From positions 1 to 57,432 of the forward strand of contig NZ_RAWM01000050.1 of assembly GCF_003668875.1 (NCBI RefSeq): a stretch of 57,432 nt of DNA, read 5' to 3'. Each line of letters begins with the position of its first letter. The first letter of the stretch is position 1. A model generated the notes under the pieces. That model saw nothing but the letters and a program-made list of their open reading frames with translations, was not told the origin of the DNA and searched no databases. Both the position numbers and the translations under genes were made by a program. This document shows, piece after piece, positions 1-9,601 of the stretch. The DNA comes from Corallococcus interemptor. GTDB lineage: Bacteria; Myxococcota; Myxococcia; Myxococcales; Myxococcaceae.

Positions 1-126
1 GAGTGAGGGCGGGTGGGTGGAGAGGTTGCGGGGAGAGGTGGCTGTTAAGCACCACTCGCACACAATTTCGGCTTTGGACTAGGGTGCTCGGCCTCGTCGT
101 CGGCGGAGCAGAAGGCCAATCAAGGT
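1..126. other. Leader region upstream of infB
   Basis: No open frame supported by codon usage is seen here. The first 60 bases are G-rich and purine-rich. No convincing -35/-10 pair was found, so infB is probably transcribed from a promoter outside the window, as is usual when it follows nusA. The infB ribosome binding site is weak: only a short AAGG lies immediately before the ATG. Confidence 0.4.
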
Positions 127-3100
127 ATGTCGAAGAAGCGCGTTCACGAAATCGCCAAGGAGCTCAAGAGCCACGGGATTGAGCTCGACAACAAGGAGGT
201 CGTGACCGAGCTCGCCGGGCTGGGTTACGACGTCAAGAGCCACTCGTCCTCCCTGGACGATGACCAGGCCACCGCCGCGGTCCAGAAGATCCTGGACAAG
301 CGCAAGCCCAAGCAGGCCGCGGCTCCCGTCGCCGCCAAGGGCTTCGTGGTGCGCCGCAAGGTCGGTCCTCCGGCGGGCACGTCCGCCCAGGAGAGCCAGG
401 ACGCCTACGCCCAGTCGGCCGAGCAGGCCTACGAGCAGCCGGAGGCTCCGCCCGAGTCGCAGGCCGCCGGGCCCGAGGCCCCGGAGCTCCCGCAGGCGCC
501 CTCCGCGCCCGTGGAGCCGCCGCCCACCGCCGTGGAGTCGGCCCGCGCTCCGGAGGCCCCGGCCGTAACGGCCACGCCGCCGGAGGCGACCGTCGCCACC
601 ATCGCCGCTGCCCCGGAGGCGCCTGCCGCGCCCGAGGCCCCGGCCACCTCGCCTGTTGCCGCATCCGCCACCCCGCCCGTGACGCCGCCCTCCACTCCGC
701 CTCCCGCGGCCGTGGTGGAGACGCCCCGGGCCGCCGAGCCGACCCCGGCCACGGCGACACCGCGCAGTCCTACGCAGGAGAGTCCCCGCTTGCCCAACCC
801 CCCTACGCGCTCGCCGGTCCCGCCTACCGCACGGACGCCTTCTTCCACGTCGACGTCCGCGACGGTCATCTCCCGAGGTCCCGGTTACGTGCAGCGTCCG
901 GGCTCCACGGGTGGGCGCCCTGGTGGGCCGCCGGGCAGCCGTCCGGGGGGGCCGGGTGGTCCCGGGAGCCGTCCGGGTGGTCCGGGTGGGCCTGGCAGCC
1001 GTCCTGGCGCGCCCATGCAGGGCCGTCCGGGTGGGCCGCCCATGAACCGTCCGGGTGTGCCTGTCCAGGCGCGTCCGGGCCAGACGGGGCCGGTGCGTCC
1101 GTCCTCGCCCCCCACGGCCGCTGGCGGCGCCACGCCGGTGCAGCCGACCGGCCCGACCATCATGGTCGGCGGCGTCCCGCACGCCCAGGTCGCGCCCACG
1201 CCGGGCGCCCAGGCGCGCCCCACGGCCACCCAGGCCGTGGTGATTTCGCGTCCGCTCATCCAGGTCCGCCGCGTCACGCCCACCACGACCCAGGCCAAGC
1301 AGTACCCCATGGCCCCGGGCCGCACGGCGCTGGGCACGGAGAAGCGCGAGTACAAGGTCGTCCCGGATCACCTGGGCCGCGGCCGCGAGCTGGTGGACGT
1401 CTCCAAGAACAAGGAGCGTGGCCAGCGCAAGCGCACGGGTCCTGAGACCACCAGCGTGTCCAAGCAGGAGCTGTCGGACATGGTCTGGGGCCGCATCCAG
1501 ATCCCCGTCCGCGGCAAGAAGCGCAAGCCCACGAAGAAGGGCGCCAAGACGCAGATCACCCAGATGGCCGAGGAGAAGAAGGTCATCAAGCTCCAGGAGG
1601 GCATCAGCGTCTCCGACCTGGGTCAGCGCATGGGTATCCGCACCGCGGAGCTCATCAAGAAGCTGATGGGCATGCAGAAGATGGCCACGGCGAACCAGAT
1701 TCTGGACGCCGACACCGCGGAGCTCATCGCCACCGAGTACCACTGGAAGGTGGAGCGCGTCGGCTTCGAGGTGGAGGACTACCTGCCGGAGGTCGCGGCC
1801 AAGGCCGAGGACGAGCGTCCCCGTCCGCCGGTGGTCACCATCATGGGCCACGTCGACCACGGCAAGACGAGCCTCCTGGACGCCATCCGCCAGGCCAGCG
1901 TGGCCTCGGGCGAGGCGGGCGGCATCACCCAGCACATCGGCGCGTACAGCGTGTCCACCGCGCGCGGCGACGTCACGTTCCTGGACACCCCGGGTCACGA
2001 GGCCTTCACGTCCATGCGCGCCCGTGGCGCCAACGTGACGGACATCGTGGTGCTGGTGGTGGCCGCGGACGACGGCGTGATGCCCCAGACCATCGAGGCC
2101 ATCAAGCACGCGAAGCAGGCGGAAGTGCCCATCGTCGTCGCCATCAACAAGATGGACGTCCCGGGCGCCAACCCCGACCGCGTGAAGAAGGACCTCGCGA
2201 GCCAGGAGCTGGTGCCGGAAGAGTGGGGCGGCGACACCATCATGGTGCCCGTCTCCGCGAAGACGAAGATGAACCTGGATCTCCTCCTGGAGAACCTGGC
2301 GCTGCAGGCGGAAGTCCTCGAGCTGACGGCGAATCCCTCCCGTCCGTCCGTGGGCGCCGTCGTGGAGGCGAAGCTGGAGCGTGGCCGCGGTCCCGTGGCC
2401 ACGGTGCTGGTGCAGGAGGGCACGCTCAAGCTGGGCGACGCCATCGTCACCGGCACGCACTACGGCCGCGTCCGCGCCATGAACAACAGCCGCGGCGAGG
2501 CGGTGAAGGAAGTGAAGCCGGGCTACTGCGCGGAGGTCGTGGGCCTCTCCGGCGTGCCCACCGCGGGTGACGCCATCAACGTCGTCTCCGACGAGAAGGC
2601 GGCCAAGCAGATCGCCGACCACCGCGGCATGAAGGAGCGGCAGACCGAGCTCAGCAAGGTCAGCCGCGAGTCCCTGGACCAGCTCTTCGCCAAGACGAAG
2701 GCGGGCGGCGGACCCAAGGAACTGCGCGTCATCATCAAGGCGGACGTGCAGGGCTCCGCGGAGGCGGTGCGCCAGGCGGTCGAGAAGCTCACCACGCACA
2801 AGGTGCGGGTGGTCATCATCGACGCGGGCGTGGGCGCCATCACGGAGACCGACGTCATGCGCGCCGCCGCTTCCAAGGGCGTCGTGCTGGGCTTCAACGT
2901 GAAGCCGGAGTCGGGCTCCGAGGCCGCGGCCAAGGCGCAGCAGGTGACGCTGCAGAGCTACTCCATCATCTACGAACTCATTGATGGGGTTCGCTTGGAG
3001 ATGGAGAACCTCCTGGAGCCCATCCGCACCGAGCGCAAGCTGGGCCGTGCGGAGGTGCGCAACACCTTCAACGTTCCGAAGCTGGGCACCATCGCCGGCG

Positions 3101-3330
3101 CGGCCGTCCTGGACGGCGTGATGAAGCGCGGCTCGTTCGTGCGCCTCATGCGCGAGAACAAGCAGCTCTTCTCCGGGAAGATGGCGTCGCTGCGCCGCTT
3201 CAAGGACGACGTGAAGGAAGTCGCGCAGGGCTTCGAGTGCGGTATCGGCATCGAGAACTTCAACGACCTCAAGGCCGGCGACATCATCGAGGCCTACGAG
3301 ATCGAGGAGACCCGGCAGAGCCTCTCGTAG
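127..3330 (+). CDS. infB: Translation initiation factor IF-2
   Basis: IF-2 is the GTPase that places initiator fMet-tRNA on the 30S subunit and promotes subunit joining. The protein is 1067 residues, longer than the roughly 740-890 residues of Bacillus and E. coli. The N-terminus ([13 protein letters not shown]) is an IF2_N-type helical domain. Residues about 80-430 are Ala/Pro/Gly-rich with repeated GGPG(S)RPGG units and are probably disordered. A second IF2_N-like segment is near residue 495. The G domain starts near residue 573 with GHVDHGKT, followed by DTPGHEAF and NKMD; domains II, III and the fMet-tRNA-binding C-terminal domain follow. It heads the cluster infB-ylxP-rbfA-truB, a common bacterial order. 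The extended N-terminal region fits what is known of myxobacterial IF-2. Confidence 0.98.
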   Translation: MSKKRVHEIAKELKSHGIELDNKEVVTELAGLGYDVKSHSSSLDDDQATAAVQKILDKRKPKQAAAPVAAKGFVVRRKVGPPAGTSAQESQDAYAQSAEQAYEQPEAPPESQAAGPEAPELPQAPSAPVEPPPTAVESARAPEAPAVTATPPEATVATIAAAPEAPAAPEAPATSPVAASATPPVTPPSTPPPAAVVETPRAAEPTPATATPRSPTQESPRLPNPPTRSPVPPTARTPSSTSTSATVISRGPGYVQRPGSTGGRPGGPPGSRPGGPGGPGSRPGGPGGPGSRPGAPMQGRPGGPPMNRPGVPVQARPGQTGPVRPSSPPTAAGGATPVQPTGPTIMVGGVPHAQVAPTPGAQARPTATQAVVISRPLIQVRRVTPTTTQAKQYPMAPGRTALGTEKREYKVVPDHLGRGRELVDVSKNKERGQRKRTGPETTSVSKQELSDMVWGRIQIPVRGKKRKPTKKGAKTQITQMAEEKKVIKLQEGISVSDLGQRMGIRTAELIKKLMGMQKMATANQILDADTAELIATEYHWKVERVGFEVEDYLPEVAAKAEDERPRPPVVTIMGHVDHGKTSLLDAIRQASVASGEAGGITQHIGAYSVSTARGDVTFLDTPGHEAFTSMRARGANVTDIVVLVVAADDGVMPQTIEAIKHAKQAEVPIVVAINKMDVPGANPDRVKKDLASQELVPEEWGGDTIMVPVSAKTKMNLDLLLENLALQAEVLELTANPSRPSVGAVVEAKLERGRGPVATVLVQEGTLKLGDAIVTGTHYGRVRAMNNSRGEAVKEVKPGYCAEVVGLSGVPTAGDAINVVSDEKAAKQIADHRGMKERQTELSKVSRESLDQLFAKTKAGGGPKELRVIIKADVQGSAEAVRQAVEKLTTHKVRVVIIDAGVGAITETDVMRAAASKGVVLGFNVKPESGSEAAAKAQQVTLQSYSIIYELIDGVRLEMENLLEPIRTERKLGRAEVRNTFNVPKLGTIAGAAVLDGVMKRGSFVRLMRENKQLFSGKMASLRRFKDDVKEVAQGFECGIGIENFNDLKAGDIIEAYEIEETRQSLS

Positions 3331-3451
3331 TCCTTGAGAGGCGCACTCGACGGACCCCGGGGAAGGCCCCACCTTTCCCGGGGGATGGACGACGCGGCGG
3401 CGCCTGGGCGTGGATGACGCGCCCCGGTGGCCGCTGGCCTGGGGGACCTCT

Positions 3452-4060
3452 ATGTTCGTGGGAGTCGCACGCCTCACCCTCCAGATTCCGGAGAGCGCCT
3501 CGCTGAAGTCCAAGCGCCAGGTGCTGCGCCGGGTGACGGACCGGGTGAAGGCCCGCTTCAACGTGGCCGTCGCGGAAGTGGACGACCAGGACCTCTGGCA
3601 GAAGGCCTCGCTGGCCCTGGCCGTGGTGGGCAACGAGCGCCCTCACGTGGATGAGCAGCTGGGGAAGATCATCCACTTCATCGAAGAGATGTACGTCGCG
3701 CCGCTGATGGCCCGGGAGACGGAGATCGTCGCCTTCGGGGACACGCTCTACTCGGACAAGGGGCCCGTGGCGCATGCCTTCCGCGCCCCGGCGAAGGTGC
3801 CGGAGCCGGAGGCCGAGGGCGCCCACCTGTCGCCCGAGGACGCGAACGCGCACTCGGAGGCGGCCATTGCGCGCTTCCTGCGCAGCGACCGTTCACTGGC
3901 GGAGGCGGAGGGGCTGGGTTCGTGGGAGCAGCGGCACGAGGGCGCGGGCCCCGGGCCCGGGACTTCCAGGCCCACGGGTGACGGTGGAACGCTGACGCTG
4001 GACGACGCTCGGGCCAAGGCCCGGGCGCTGCGCAACCCGCGAGATTGGGAGAAGAAATGA
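3452..4060 (+). CDS. ylxP: DUF503 / YlxP-like protein with long C-terminal extension
   Basis: The N-terminal ~95 residues ([20 protein letters not shown]... then [11 protein letters not shown]) match the small DUF503 family, found between infB and rbfA in many bacteria and thought to act in ribosome maturation. The ATG at 3452 is chosen because GGGGGACC lies just upstream and the family usually starts close to its first beta strand; a GTG at 3410 would add 14 unsupported residues. DUF503 proteins are normally about 90-120 residues. This one has 202, with an acidic then basic tail from about residue 100 that looks disordered. Its TGA overlaps the rbfA ATG (ATGA), implying translational coupling. 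Confidence 0.88.
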   Translation: MFVGVARLTLQIPESASLKSKRQVLRRVTDRVKARFNVAVAEVDDQDLWQKASLALAVVGNERPHVDEQLGKIIHFIEEMYVAPLMARETEIVAFGDTLYSDKGPVAHAFRAPAKVPEPEAEGAHLSPEDANAHSEAAIARFLRSDRSLAEAEGLGSWEQRHEGAGPGPGTSRPTGDGGTLTLDDARAKARALRNPRDWEKK

Positions 4061-4416
4061 CGACGCATGCACGACCCGAGCGCGTGGGGCAGGAGATCCA
4101 GGCGGCCATCGGAGCCCTGCTGACACGGGGGGAATTGCGCGACCCGCGCATTGGCTTCATCACCATCACCGGCGTGAAGGTGTCGCCGGACCTGCGGGTG
4201 GCGAAGGTCTTCTATTCGATGCTGGGCACGGACCAGGAGAAGGCGGACACGCAGAAGGGGCTGGAGGCGGCCAAGGGCTTCGTGCGCCGCGAGGTGACCT
4301 CCGCGGTCAACCTGCGCGTGTCGCCGGAAATCTTCTTCGCCTTCGACGCGTCCGTGGGCGAGGGCGATAAGATCGACCGGCTCCTGCGCGAGGTGCGCGG
4401 CAAGGAAGGCTGGTAG
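4057..4416 (+). CDS. rbfA: 30S ribosome-binding factor A
   Basis: RbfA binds the immature 30S subunit and helps 16S rRNA 5' maturation. The 119-residue protein has the single KH-like fold pattern of the family: [35 protein letters not shown] in the first half, then [12 protein letters not shown], and [18 protein letters not shown] with the terminal LREV helix. The ATG at 4057 overlaps the preceding stop codon; a TTG at 4045 is possible but less likely. The gene ends 10 bases before truB, so it sits in the middle of the infB operon. Confidence 0.96.
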   Translation: MTTHARPERVGQEIQAAIGALLTRGELRDPRIGFITITGVKVSPDLRVAKVFYSMLGTDQEKADTQKGLEAAKGFVRREVTSAVNLRVSPEIFFAFDASVGEGDKIDRLLREVRGKEGW

Positions 4417-4426
4417 GCCCCGCTTC

Positions 4427-5290
4427 ATGGACGGCGTTCTCGTCATCGACAAGCCCCTGGGCCCCACGTCCTTCGACGTGGTCCGCCAGGTGCGCGGCCT
4501 GCTGAAGGTGAAGAAGGCGGGCCACACGGGCACGCTGGACCCCATGGCCACCGGCGTGCTGCCGGTGTGCCTGGGCGAGGCCACCAAGGTCGCCGGCGTC
4601 ATCACGGAAGGCGACAAGGCCTACGACGCCGTGGTGCGGCTGGGCATCGAGACGGACACCCAGGACGCCCAGGGCAAGCCCACGGCACAGGCCCCGGTGC
4701 CCCCGCTGACGGCGCCGCTGCTGGAGGCCGTCCTGGCCCGCTTCCGGGGCACGTTCGAGCAGGTGCCGCCCATGTACTCGGCGGTGAAGGTGGCCGGGAA
4801 GCGGCTGTACGAGCTGGCGCGTGCCGGGGAAGAGGTGGAGCGGGCCAGCCGCACCGTCACCGTGCACGAGCTGGTGCTGCGCGACTTCTCCGCGGACCGG
4901 CTGACCCTGTCCGTGCGGTGCACCAAGGGCTTCTACGTGCGCACGCTGGCGTACGACCTGGGCCGCGCGCTGGGCTGCGGGGCGCACCTGGAGGCGCTGC
5001 GGCGCACCATGAGCGGCCCGTTCACCCTGGCGCGTGCGCTGCCCCTGGGGGACCTGGCGTCCCTGTCGCGGGAGGCCGTGGCCGGGCGGCTGGTGTCGCT
5101 GGCGGATTCGCTGACGGACCTGCCGGCGGTCCGGGTGAACGCGGACGAAGCCCGGCGGGTCTTGCACGGCGTTCCCGTGGAGGTCGCCCCCGTGCCGGGC
5201 CGGGTGCGGGTGCTGGGCCCGGATGACGCGCTGCTCGCCATGGCGGAAGTGGTGGGCGGGCGGCTGCGCTACCAGCGGGTGTTCAACTGA
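4427..5290 (+). CDS. truB: tRNA pseudouridine(55) synthase TruB
   Basis: TruB converts U55 of the tRNA T-loop to pseudouridine. The 287-residue protein begins [19 protein letters not shown] and contains the catalytic-Asp motif [16 protein letters not shown] near residues 32-47. The substrate-binding segments YDAVVRLG and [13 protein letters not shown] are also present. A C-terminal region of about 60 residues (from [10 protein letters not shown]) resembles the PUA-like tail of longer TruB proteins. It follows rbfA by 10 bases, and the next small gene starts 1 base after its stop. Confidence 0.97.
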   Translation: MDGVLVIDKPLGPTSFDVVRQVRGLLKVKKAGHTGTLDPMATGVLPVCLGEATKVAGVITEGDKAYDAVVRLGIETDTQDAQGKPTAQAPVPPLTAPLLEAVLARFRGTFEQVPPMYSAVKVAGKRLYELARAGEEVERASRTVTVHELVLRDFSADRLTLSVRCTKGFYVRTLAYDLGRALGCGAHLEALRRTMSGPFTLARALPLGDLASLSREAVAGRLVSLADSLTDLPAVRVNADEARRVLHGVPVEVAPVPGRVRVLGPDDALLAMAEVVGGRLRYQRVFN

Positions 5291-5291
5291 A

Positions 5292-5621
5292 GTGGCCACC
5301 CGGACCCATGACATCTCCGTGAGCGTGGCCCCGGCCCTTCGCGGCGCCTTCGACGGGCGGCGCGAGCTGACCCTGGGCGTGCCCGCGACGGCGGGCATTG
5401 GCGACGTGGTGGAGGCCCTGCTGCGGCTGTACCCCCGGACCCGCCAGCTGCTGGCCGGGGACGGCGGCGAGGCCGGGGGGCCGTACCTGCACGTGGCCAT
5501 GGACGAGGCCTCGGCCCGGGAGCTCTCCCCGGACGGGGGCGGAATGCCCGGCGGCTGCCGGTTGTACGTCTTCGCACTGTCCCGGCCCTCCAAGGGCGGA
5601 CGGACAGGCGGCGAAGGTTGA
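5292..5621 (+). CDS. Small MoaD/ThiS-like (beta-grasp) protein, putative
   Basis: A GTG at 5292, one base past the truB stop, opens a 109-residue frame with normal coding bias. The sequence order ([19 protein letters not shown], then [39 protein letters not shown]) resembles the beta-grasp fold of MoaD/ThiS sulfur carriers. The tail does not end in the conjugating Gly-Gly: it finishes ...GRTGGEG, with GG close to but not at the end. No moaE, thiG or cysteine desulfurase is adjacent, so a sulfur-carrier role is only a guess. Position suggests co-transcription with truB. Its last codons overlap the rpsO promoter region. Confidence 0.55.
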   Translation: MATRTHDISVSVAPALRGAFDGRRELTLGVPATAGIGDVVEALLRLYPRTRQLLAGDGGEAGGPYLHVAMDEASARELSPDGGGMPGGCRLYVFALSRPSKGGRTGGEG

Positions 5622-5653
5622 CCCCCCAGGGGGTGAAGCTTATAAGCGGCCCG
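5618..5653 (+). promoter_or_regulatory. Predicted sigma70-type promoter for rpsO-pnp
   Basis: TTGACC at 5618-5623 and TATAAG at 5641-5646 are separated by exactly 17 bases. Each hexamer matches the bacterial housekeeping consensus at five of six positions. Transcription would start near 5653, giving a leader of about 95 bases before rpsO. This is the best promoter-like sequence seen in the window. Confidence 0.72.
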
Positions 5654-5746
5654 CTCGTTAGTAGGACCATGTGGCCGGGTCTGTACCCCTCCGCGGACCC
5701 AGGCGGCACGAGCAGTCACCCCGGAGCGGGATTCAGGAAGAAGCCC

Positions 5747-6016
5747 ATGTCGTTGCATCAGGAACGCAAGAGCGAGCTGGTCACGAAGTTCCGCACCCAC
5801 GAGTCCGACACCGGCTCGCCCGAGGTGCAGGTGGCGCTGCTGTCCGAGCGCATCAACATGCTCACCGAGCACTTCAAGACCCACAAGAAGGACCACCACT
5901 CCCGCCGCGGTCTGCTGAAGCTGGTCGGTCAGCGCCGCCGCATGCTGGACTACCTCAAGTCCAAGGACGTGGCCCGCTACAAGAAGCTCATCGAGGGCCT
6001 CGGCATCCGCAAGTAG
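5747..6016 (+). CDS. rpsO: 30S ribosomal protein S15
   Basis: S15 binds 16S rRNA early in assembly of the 30S platform. The 89-residue product has the standard family length and motifs: [58 protein letters not shown], ending in GLGIRK. The ATG at 5747 follows an AGGAAG ribosome binding site. It is the first gene after the predicted promoter at 5618 and is followed by a hairpin and pnp, the same order as in E. coli and many other bacteria. Confidence 0.98.
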   Translation: MSLHQERKSELVTKFRTHESDTGSPEVQVALLSERINMLTEHFKTHKKDHHSRRGLLKLVGQRRRMLDYLKSKDVARYKKLIEGLGIRK

Positions 6017-6417
6017 TCCTCGAGCAGCATCCGGGGCGCTGGCACATCACCAGCGCCCCGCGCATTTGGGCAGCACGCAGCACGGTTTCAGAACAGAAGC
6101 GCGGACGTGGGCGAAGGAGTGGGCGAGGGAGAGGTGGAGGCGGGCTCTTTTGGTTTCCGTTCAGACCGGCCGACCTGAAGTCACGGGTGGGCGGGTGTGA
6201 TCAGGGATCAAGAGGTCTGGTCCATCCCTCCGGCGCTCCGCAACGGAGCCCGTTTCCGCAGTACAGGCAGCGTTCGTCTGGCATGTGCCTGCTTCAGGCC
6301 CTGGCGATCGCTCAATCCCAGAGGGCCCTTTTCCGGGCGGCTCCTGCCCCACGCACGTGGGCGGGCCGCGGCTGGCAAGGGTCCTCGCACGCGAAGCAGG
6401 CACAGAGGCCACACGAC
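6017..6417 (+). other. rpsO-pnp intergenic leader (about 400 bases, no gene)
   Basis: This stretch holds no supported gene. It contains the hairpin at 6033-6059 and then about 350 bases without coding bias. The frame open here is only an upstream extension of pnp and does not resemble any PNPase N-terminus. Long structured leaders before pnp are known in other bacteria as sites where RNase III cuts and PNPase autoregulates; the same role is possible here but is not shown by the sequence. Confidence 0.5.
6033..6059 (+). terminator. Hairpin between rpsO and pnp (attenuator or processing site)
   Basis: The arms GGGGCGCTGG (6033-6042) and CCAGCGCCCC (6050-6059) are perfectly complementary over 10 bases, with a 7-base loop CACATCA. 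The downstream sequence CGCATTTGGG has only a weak T-run, so this is either a leaky terminator or an RNA-processing stem. Confidence 0.7.
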
Positions 6418-8571
6418 ATGTTGAAGAAGAGCGTCAAGATTGGTGAGAACGAGCTGAGCATCGAGACGGGCCGCCTGGCCAAGCAGGCCGACGGTTCCGT
6501 GGTGGTCCGCTACGGCGACACCATGCTGCTCGTCACCGCGGTGAGCGCGCGGGAGAAGAAGGACATCGACTTCCTGCCCCTCACGGTGGAGTACCAGGAG
6601 AAGCTGTACTCGGCGGGCCGCATCCCGGGCAGCTACTTCAAGCGCGAGGGCCGCCTGACGGAGAAGGAGACGCTGGCCTCCCGCGTGGTGGACCGCTCCC
6701 TCCGTCCGCTGTTCCCGGAAGGCTACGCCTACGAGACGCAGGTCATCGCGTCCGTCATCTCCGCGGACTCGGAGAACGAGGGTGACATCCACGGCATCAC
6801 CGGCGCCTCCGCGGCGCTGTGGGTGTCGGACATCCCGTTCAACGGCCCCATCGCGGGCATCCGCGTGGGCCGCGTGGGCGGCCAGTTCGTGGCGAACCCC
6901 ACCGCCAAGCAGCGCGAGCAGAGCGACCTGGACCTCGTCATGGCGGTGAGCCGCGAGGCCATCGTGATGGTGGAGGGTGGCGCGGAGGAGGTCAGCGAGG
7001 CGGACATGGTGGCGGCGCTGGACTTCGGCCGTCAGCAGGCCCAGCCCGTGCTGGACATGCAGGACCAGATGCGCGCGGAGCTGAAGAAGCAGGTCCGTGC
7101 GTACGACAAGCCGGCCACCATCGACGAGGGGCTGCGCGCCCAGGTGCGTGAGCTGGCGCTGGAGGGCGTGAAGGCCGGCTACGCCATCAAGGAGAAGGCG
7201 GCCCGCTACGAGTCGCTCTCCAAGACGAAGAAGGCGGCGGTGGCGGCGCTCAAGGAGAAGCTGGGCGCGGAGTTCACCCCGCAGGTGGAGAAGCACGCCA
7301 AGCAGGTCATCGAGGACCTGAAGTACGACCACATGCGTGAAATCACCGTCAACGGTGGCCGCATCGGTGACCGTGGCCACGACGTGGTGCGCACCATCAC
7401 CAACGAGGTCGGCGTGCTGCCCCGCACGCACGGCAGCGCGGTGTTCACCCGCGGCGAGACGCAGGCCCTGGTGGTCGTCACGCTGGGCACCAGCGAGGAC
7501 GAGCAGCGGCTGGAGCTGCTCAGCGGCCAGGCCTTCAAGCGCTTCATGCTGCACTACAACTTCCCGCCGTTCAGCGTGAACGAGACCAAGCCCCTGCGCG
7601 GCCCCGGCCGTCGCGAGGTGGGGCACGGCGCCCTGGCGGAGCGCGCGCTGCGCAACATGATTCCGGCCAGCGACTCGTTCCCCTACACGGTGCGTCTGGT
7701 GTCGGAGATCCTCGAGTCCAACGGTTCGTCCTCCATGGCGTCCGTGTGCGGTGGCACGCTGGCGCTGATGGACGCGGGCGTGCCCATCAAGGCGCCGGTG
7801 GCGGGCATCGCCATGGGCCTGGTGAAGGAGGGCGACAAGATCGCCATCCTGTCCGACATCCTGGGTGACGAGGACCACCTGGGCGACATGGACTTCAAGG
7901 TCTGCGGCACGTCCAAGGGCATCACGTCCATCCAGATGGACATCAAGATCACCGGCCTCACCACGGAGATCATGAGCCGCGCGCTGGAGCAGGCGCGTCA
8001 GGGCCGCGTGCACATCCTGGCGGAGATGGCGAAGACGCTGAACGCGCCGCGCAAGGAGATCAGCCAGTTCGCGCCGCGCATCACGACCATCCAGATCCGT
8101 CCGGAGTTCATCAAGAACGTCATCGGGCCGGGCGGCAAGGTGATCAAGGACATCATCGCCCGCACGGGTGCCGCGATTAACATCGAGGACACCGGCCGCG
8201 TGGACATCGCCAGCGCGAACGGCGATGCGGTGAAGGCGGCCATCGCGATGATCCAGGCGCTCACGCGCGAGGCGGAGATCGGGAAGATCTACACCGGCAC
8301 CGTCCGGAAGATCGCCGAGTTCGGCGCCTTCGTGGAGCTGTTCCCGGGCACCGACGGCCTCATCCACATCTCCGAGCTGTCCGACAAGCGCGTGAAGACC
8401 GTGTCGGACGTGCTGAGCGAGGGCGACGAGGTGCTGGTGAAGGTCGTCAGCATCGACAAGACGGGCAAGATCCGTCTGTCGCGCAAGGAGGCCATGGCCG
8501 AGCGCGCCACCGCGCAGGGCACGCCCCCCGCGGCCGCCGCCCCGGCGACCACGCCGGACGCGAAGGCCTGA
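6418..8571 (+). CDS. pnp: Polyribonucleotide nucleotidyltransferase (PNPase)
   Basis: PNPase is the phosphorolytic 3'-5' exoribonuclease of the RNA degradosome. From ATG 6418 the protein is 717 residues, the usual family length. It has the first RNase PH domain ([16 protein letters not shown], then FFP-like [29 protein letters not shown]), the helical linker and the second RNase PH domain ([22 protein letters not shown] and [17 protein letters not shown]). A KH domain follows near residue 563 ([13 protein letters not shown]), then an S1 domain near residues 621-690 ([19 protein letters not shown]). A short Ala/Pro tail ends the protein. The ATG is chosen because [19 protein letters not shown] matches the family start. 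Confidence 0.97.
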   Translation: MLKKSVKIGENELSIETGRLAKQADGSVVVRYGDTMLLVTAVSAREKKDIDFLPLTVEYQEKLYSAGRIPGSYFKREGRLTEKETLASRVVDRSLRPLFPEGYAYETQVIASVISADSENEGDIHGITGASAALWVSDIPFNGPIAGIRVGRVGGQFVANPTAKQREQSDLDLVMAVSREAIVMVEGGAEEVSEADMVAALDFGRQQAQPVLDMQDQMRAELKKQVRAYDKPATIDEGLRAQVRELALEGVKAGYAIKEKAARYESLSKTKKAAVAALKEKLGAEFTPQVEKHAKQVIEDLKYDHMREITVNGGRIGDRGHDVVRTITNEVGVLPRTHGSAVFTRGETQALVVVTLGTSEDEQRLELLSGQAFKRFMLHYNFPPFSVNETKPLRGPGRREVGHGALAERALRNMIPASDSFPYTVRLVSEILESNGSSSMASVCGGTLALMDAGVPIKAPVAGIAMGLVKEGDKIAILSDILGDEDHLGDMDFKVCGTSKGITSIQMDIKITGLTTEIMSRALEQARQGRVHILAEMAKTLNAPRKEISQFAPRITTIQIRPEFIKNVIGPGGKVIKDIIARTGAAINIEDTGRVDIASANGDAVKAAIAMIQALTREAEIGKIYTGTVRKIAEFGAFVELFPGTDGLIHISELSDKRVKTVSDVLSEGDEVLVKVVSIDKTGKIRLSRKEAMAERATAQGTPPAAAAPATTPDAKA

Positions 8572-8587
8572 GTCCGGCCTCCGGGTA

Positions 8588-8611
8588 GCGGCCCTCCGTG
8601 AGGAAGGCCGC
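8588..8611 (+). terminator. Hairpin downstream of pnp
   Basis: GCGGCCCTCC and GGAAGGCCGC form a 10-base stem with one mismatch around a GTGA loop, 16 bases after the pnp stop. No T-run follows directly, so its terminator strength is unclear. Confidence 0.45.
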
Positions 8612-8618
8612 GACTGGA

Positions 8619-8668
8619 AACGCCCCGTCTCCTCCCGCCTCCGGGCGCGAAGGGGCGGGGCGTTGTCA
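8619..8668 (+). terminator. Probable terminator after pnp
   Basis: AACGCCCCG (8619-8627) pairs with CGGGGCGTT (8656-8664) and is followed by GTCATT. The loop is 28 bases and can itself form a small GC stem. Together with the hairpin at 8588 it probably ends the rpsO-pnp transcript. Confidence 0.5.
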
Positions 8669-8791
8669 TTGCGGGGGAGGGGGCTCGGCCCACACCGGCT
8701 CGCGGCGGTGTTTTCGTCCTGGGGCGCTCGAGGCTTAAAACCCCGGGAGGGCTTCCCGCGTTGATGGGGGACCGCCCGGAGGAGGCGCTGC

Positions 8792-9589
8792 ATGCCGGTC
8801 CACCCATCCAGCTCCTCGGAGCCCTCGAGCAGCTTCCTCACGGACGTGTCCCGCTTCCTGGGGGCGTTCCGCTGGGCGTTCATGCCGCTGGGGTTGCTCG
8901 CGCTGGTCGCGGTGGGCGTGCACGCGGCGGCGGACACGCTGGATGACCGGCTGCTCACGGCGGTGGACCGGTTGGACTCCGCGTTCGATGCGTGGGTGGG
9001 CCAGTTCCCCGCGCTCGCGTCGATGGTGGATTGGGTCTCCCTGGAGACGCGCACCCGGTTGGCTCGGGGACTGGCTCTGATTTGGGAACTGGCGGCGGAC
9101 CTGCTCCTGGCGCTGCCCACGCTGGGCTACCGCGAGACCGCTGCCAACCGGCCCGTGGAGCGCTGGCGGCCGGTGACGGCCGCTGCTTCGGAGTCCTCTT
9201 CGTGGAGGGCGCTGCTGCGGCGCTGTCTGCGGCGGCCCACGCCGATGCGATGGATTCGGCCCCTGGCGACCGCGGGCGTGGTGCTCGCGGGCGCTTGCAC
9301 GGTGGCGCGGCTCGTCCAGGGCACGGTGTACCTGTCGTGGCGGCCCCTGTTCGGCGACGTCGCCTCGGACTGGGCGGCCCGGGGACTGGCGGTGGCGGCG
9401 CTGGGCGGTGTCAGCGTGTCGCTGGGGTGGCGCGCGGTGCTGCGCAACCTCCAGCACGCGGACGCGGCGTGTGAGGCGGTGGGCTCTCGGCGGGCGTGGA
9501 CCCGGGGGCTGTTGGGGTGCCTCGTCGTGGCGCCCCTGGGGCTCGCGGCGGCCTGGGACGCGGCACCCGTGCTGTCCTTCTTTCGCTGA
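8792..9589 (+). CDS. Hypothetical membrane protein
   Basis: This is a 265-residue protein with no family I can name. A Ser-rich N-terminus is followed by a hydrophobic segment at about 29-48 (RWAFMPLGLLALVAVGVH). More membrane-type segments lie near 158-178 (LATAGVVLAGACTVARLVQG), 195-215 and 240-262, giving perhaps four membrane passes with basic loops between. The ATG at 8792 follows GGAGG at a good distance. The gene ends 12 bases before the M23 peptidase gene and is probably co-transcribed with it, which hints at an envelope role. Confidence 0.75.
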   Translation: MPVHPSSSSEPSSSFLTDVSRFLGAFRWAFMPLGLLALVAVGVHAAADTLDDRLLTAVDRLDSAFDAWVGQFPALASMVDWVSLETRTRLARGLALIWELAADLLLALPTLGYRETAANRPVERWRPVTAAASESSSWRALLRRCLRRPTPMRWIRPLATAGVVLAGACTVARLVQGTVYLSWRPLFGDVASDWAARGLAVAALGGVSVSLGWRAVLRNLQHADAACEAVGSRRAWTRGLLGCLVVAPLGLAAAWDAAPVLSFFR

Positions 9590-9601
9590 GGGCCCTGACG
9601 C

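Noticed and set aside
900-1090. Tandem GGTCCGGGTGG-like repeats as a possible CRISPR or regulatory repeat
   Set aside because: They are in frame inside infB and encode the Gly/Pro/Arg-rich linker; there are no spacers.
79-3633. Long minus-strand open frame opposite infB
   Set aside because: An antisense artefact of high GC; the plus strand is clearly IF-2. The same applies to minus-strand frames opposite pnp and the M23 peptidase (6208-10699).
5671-6417. A 249-residue N-terminal extension of PNPase
   Set aside because: It runs through rpsO in another frame and through the hairpin region, and PNPases start at the MLKKS-type N-terminus found at 6418.
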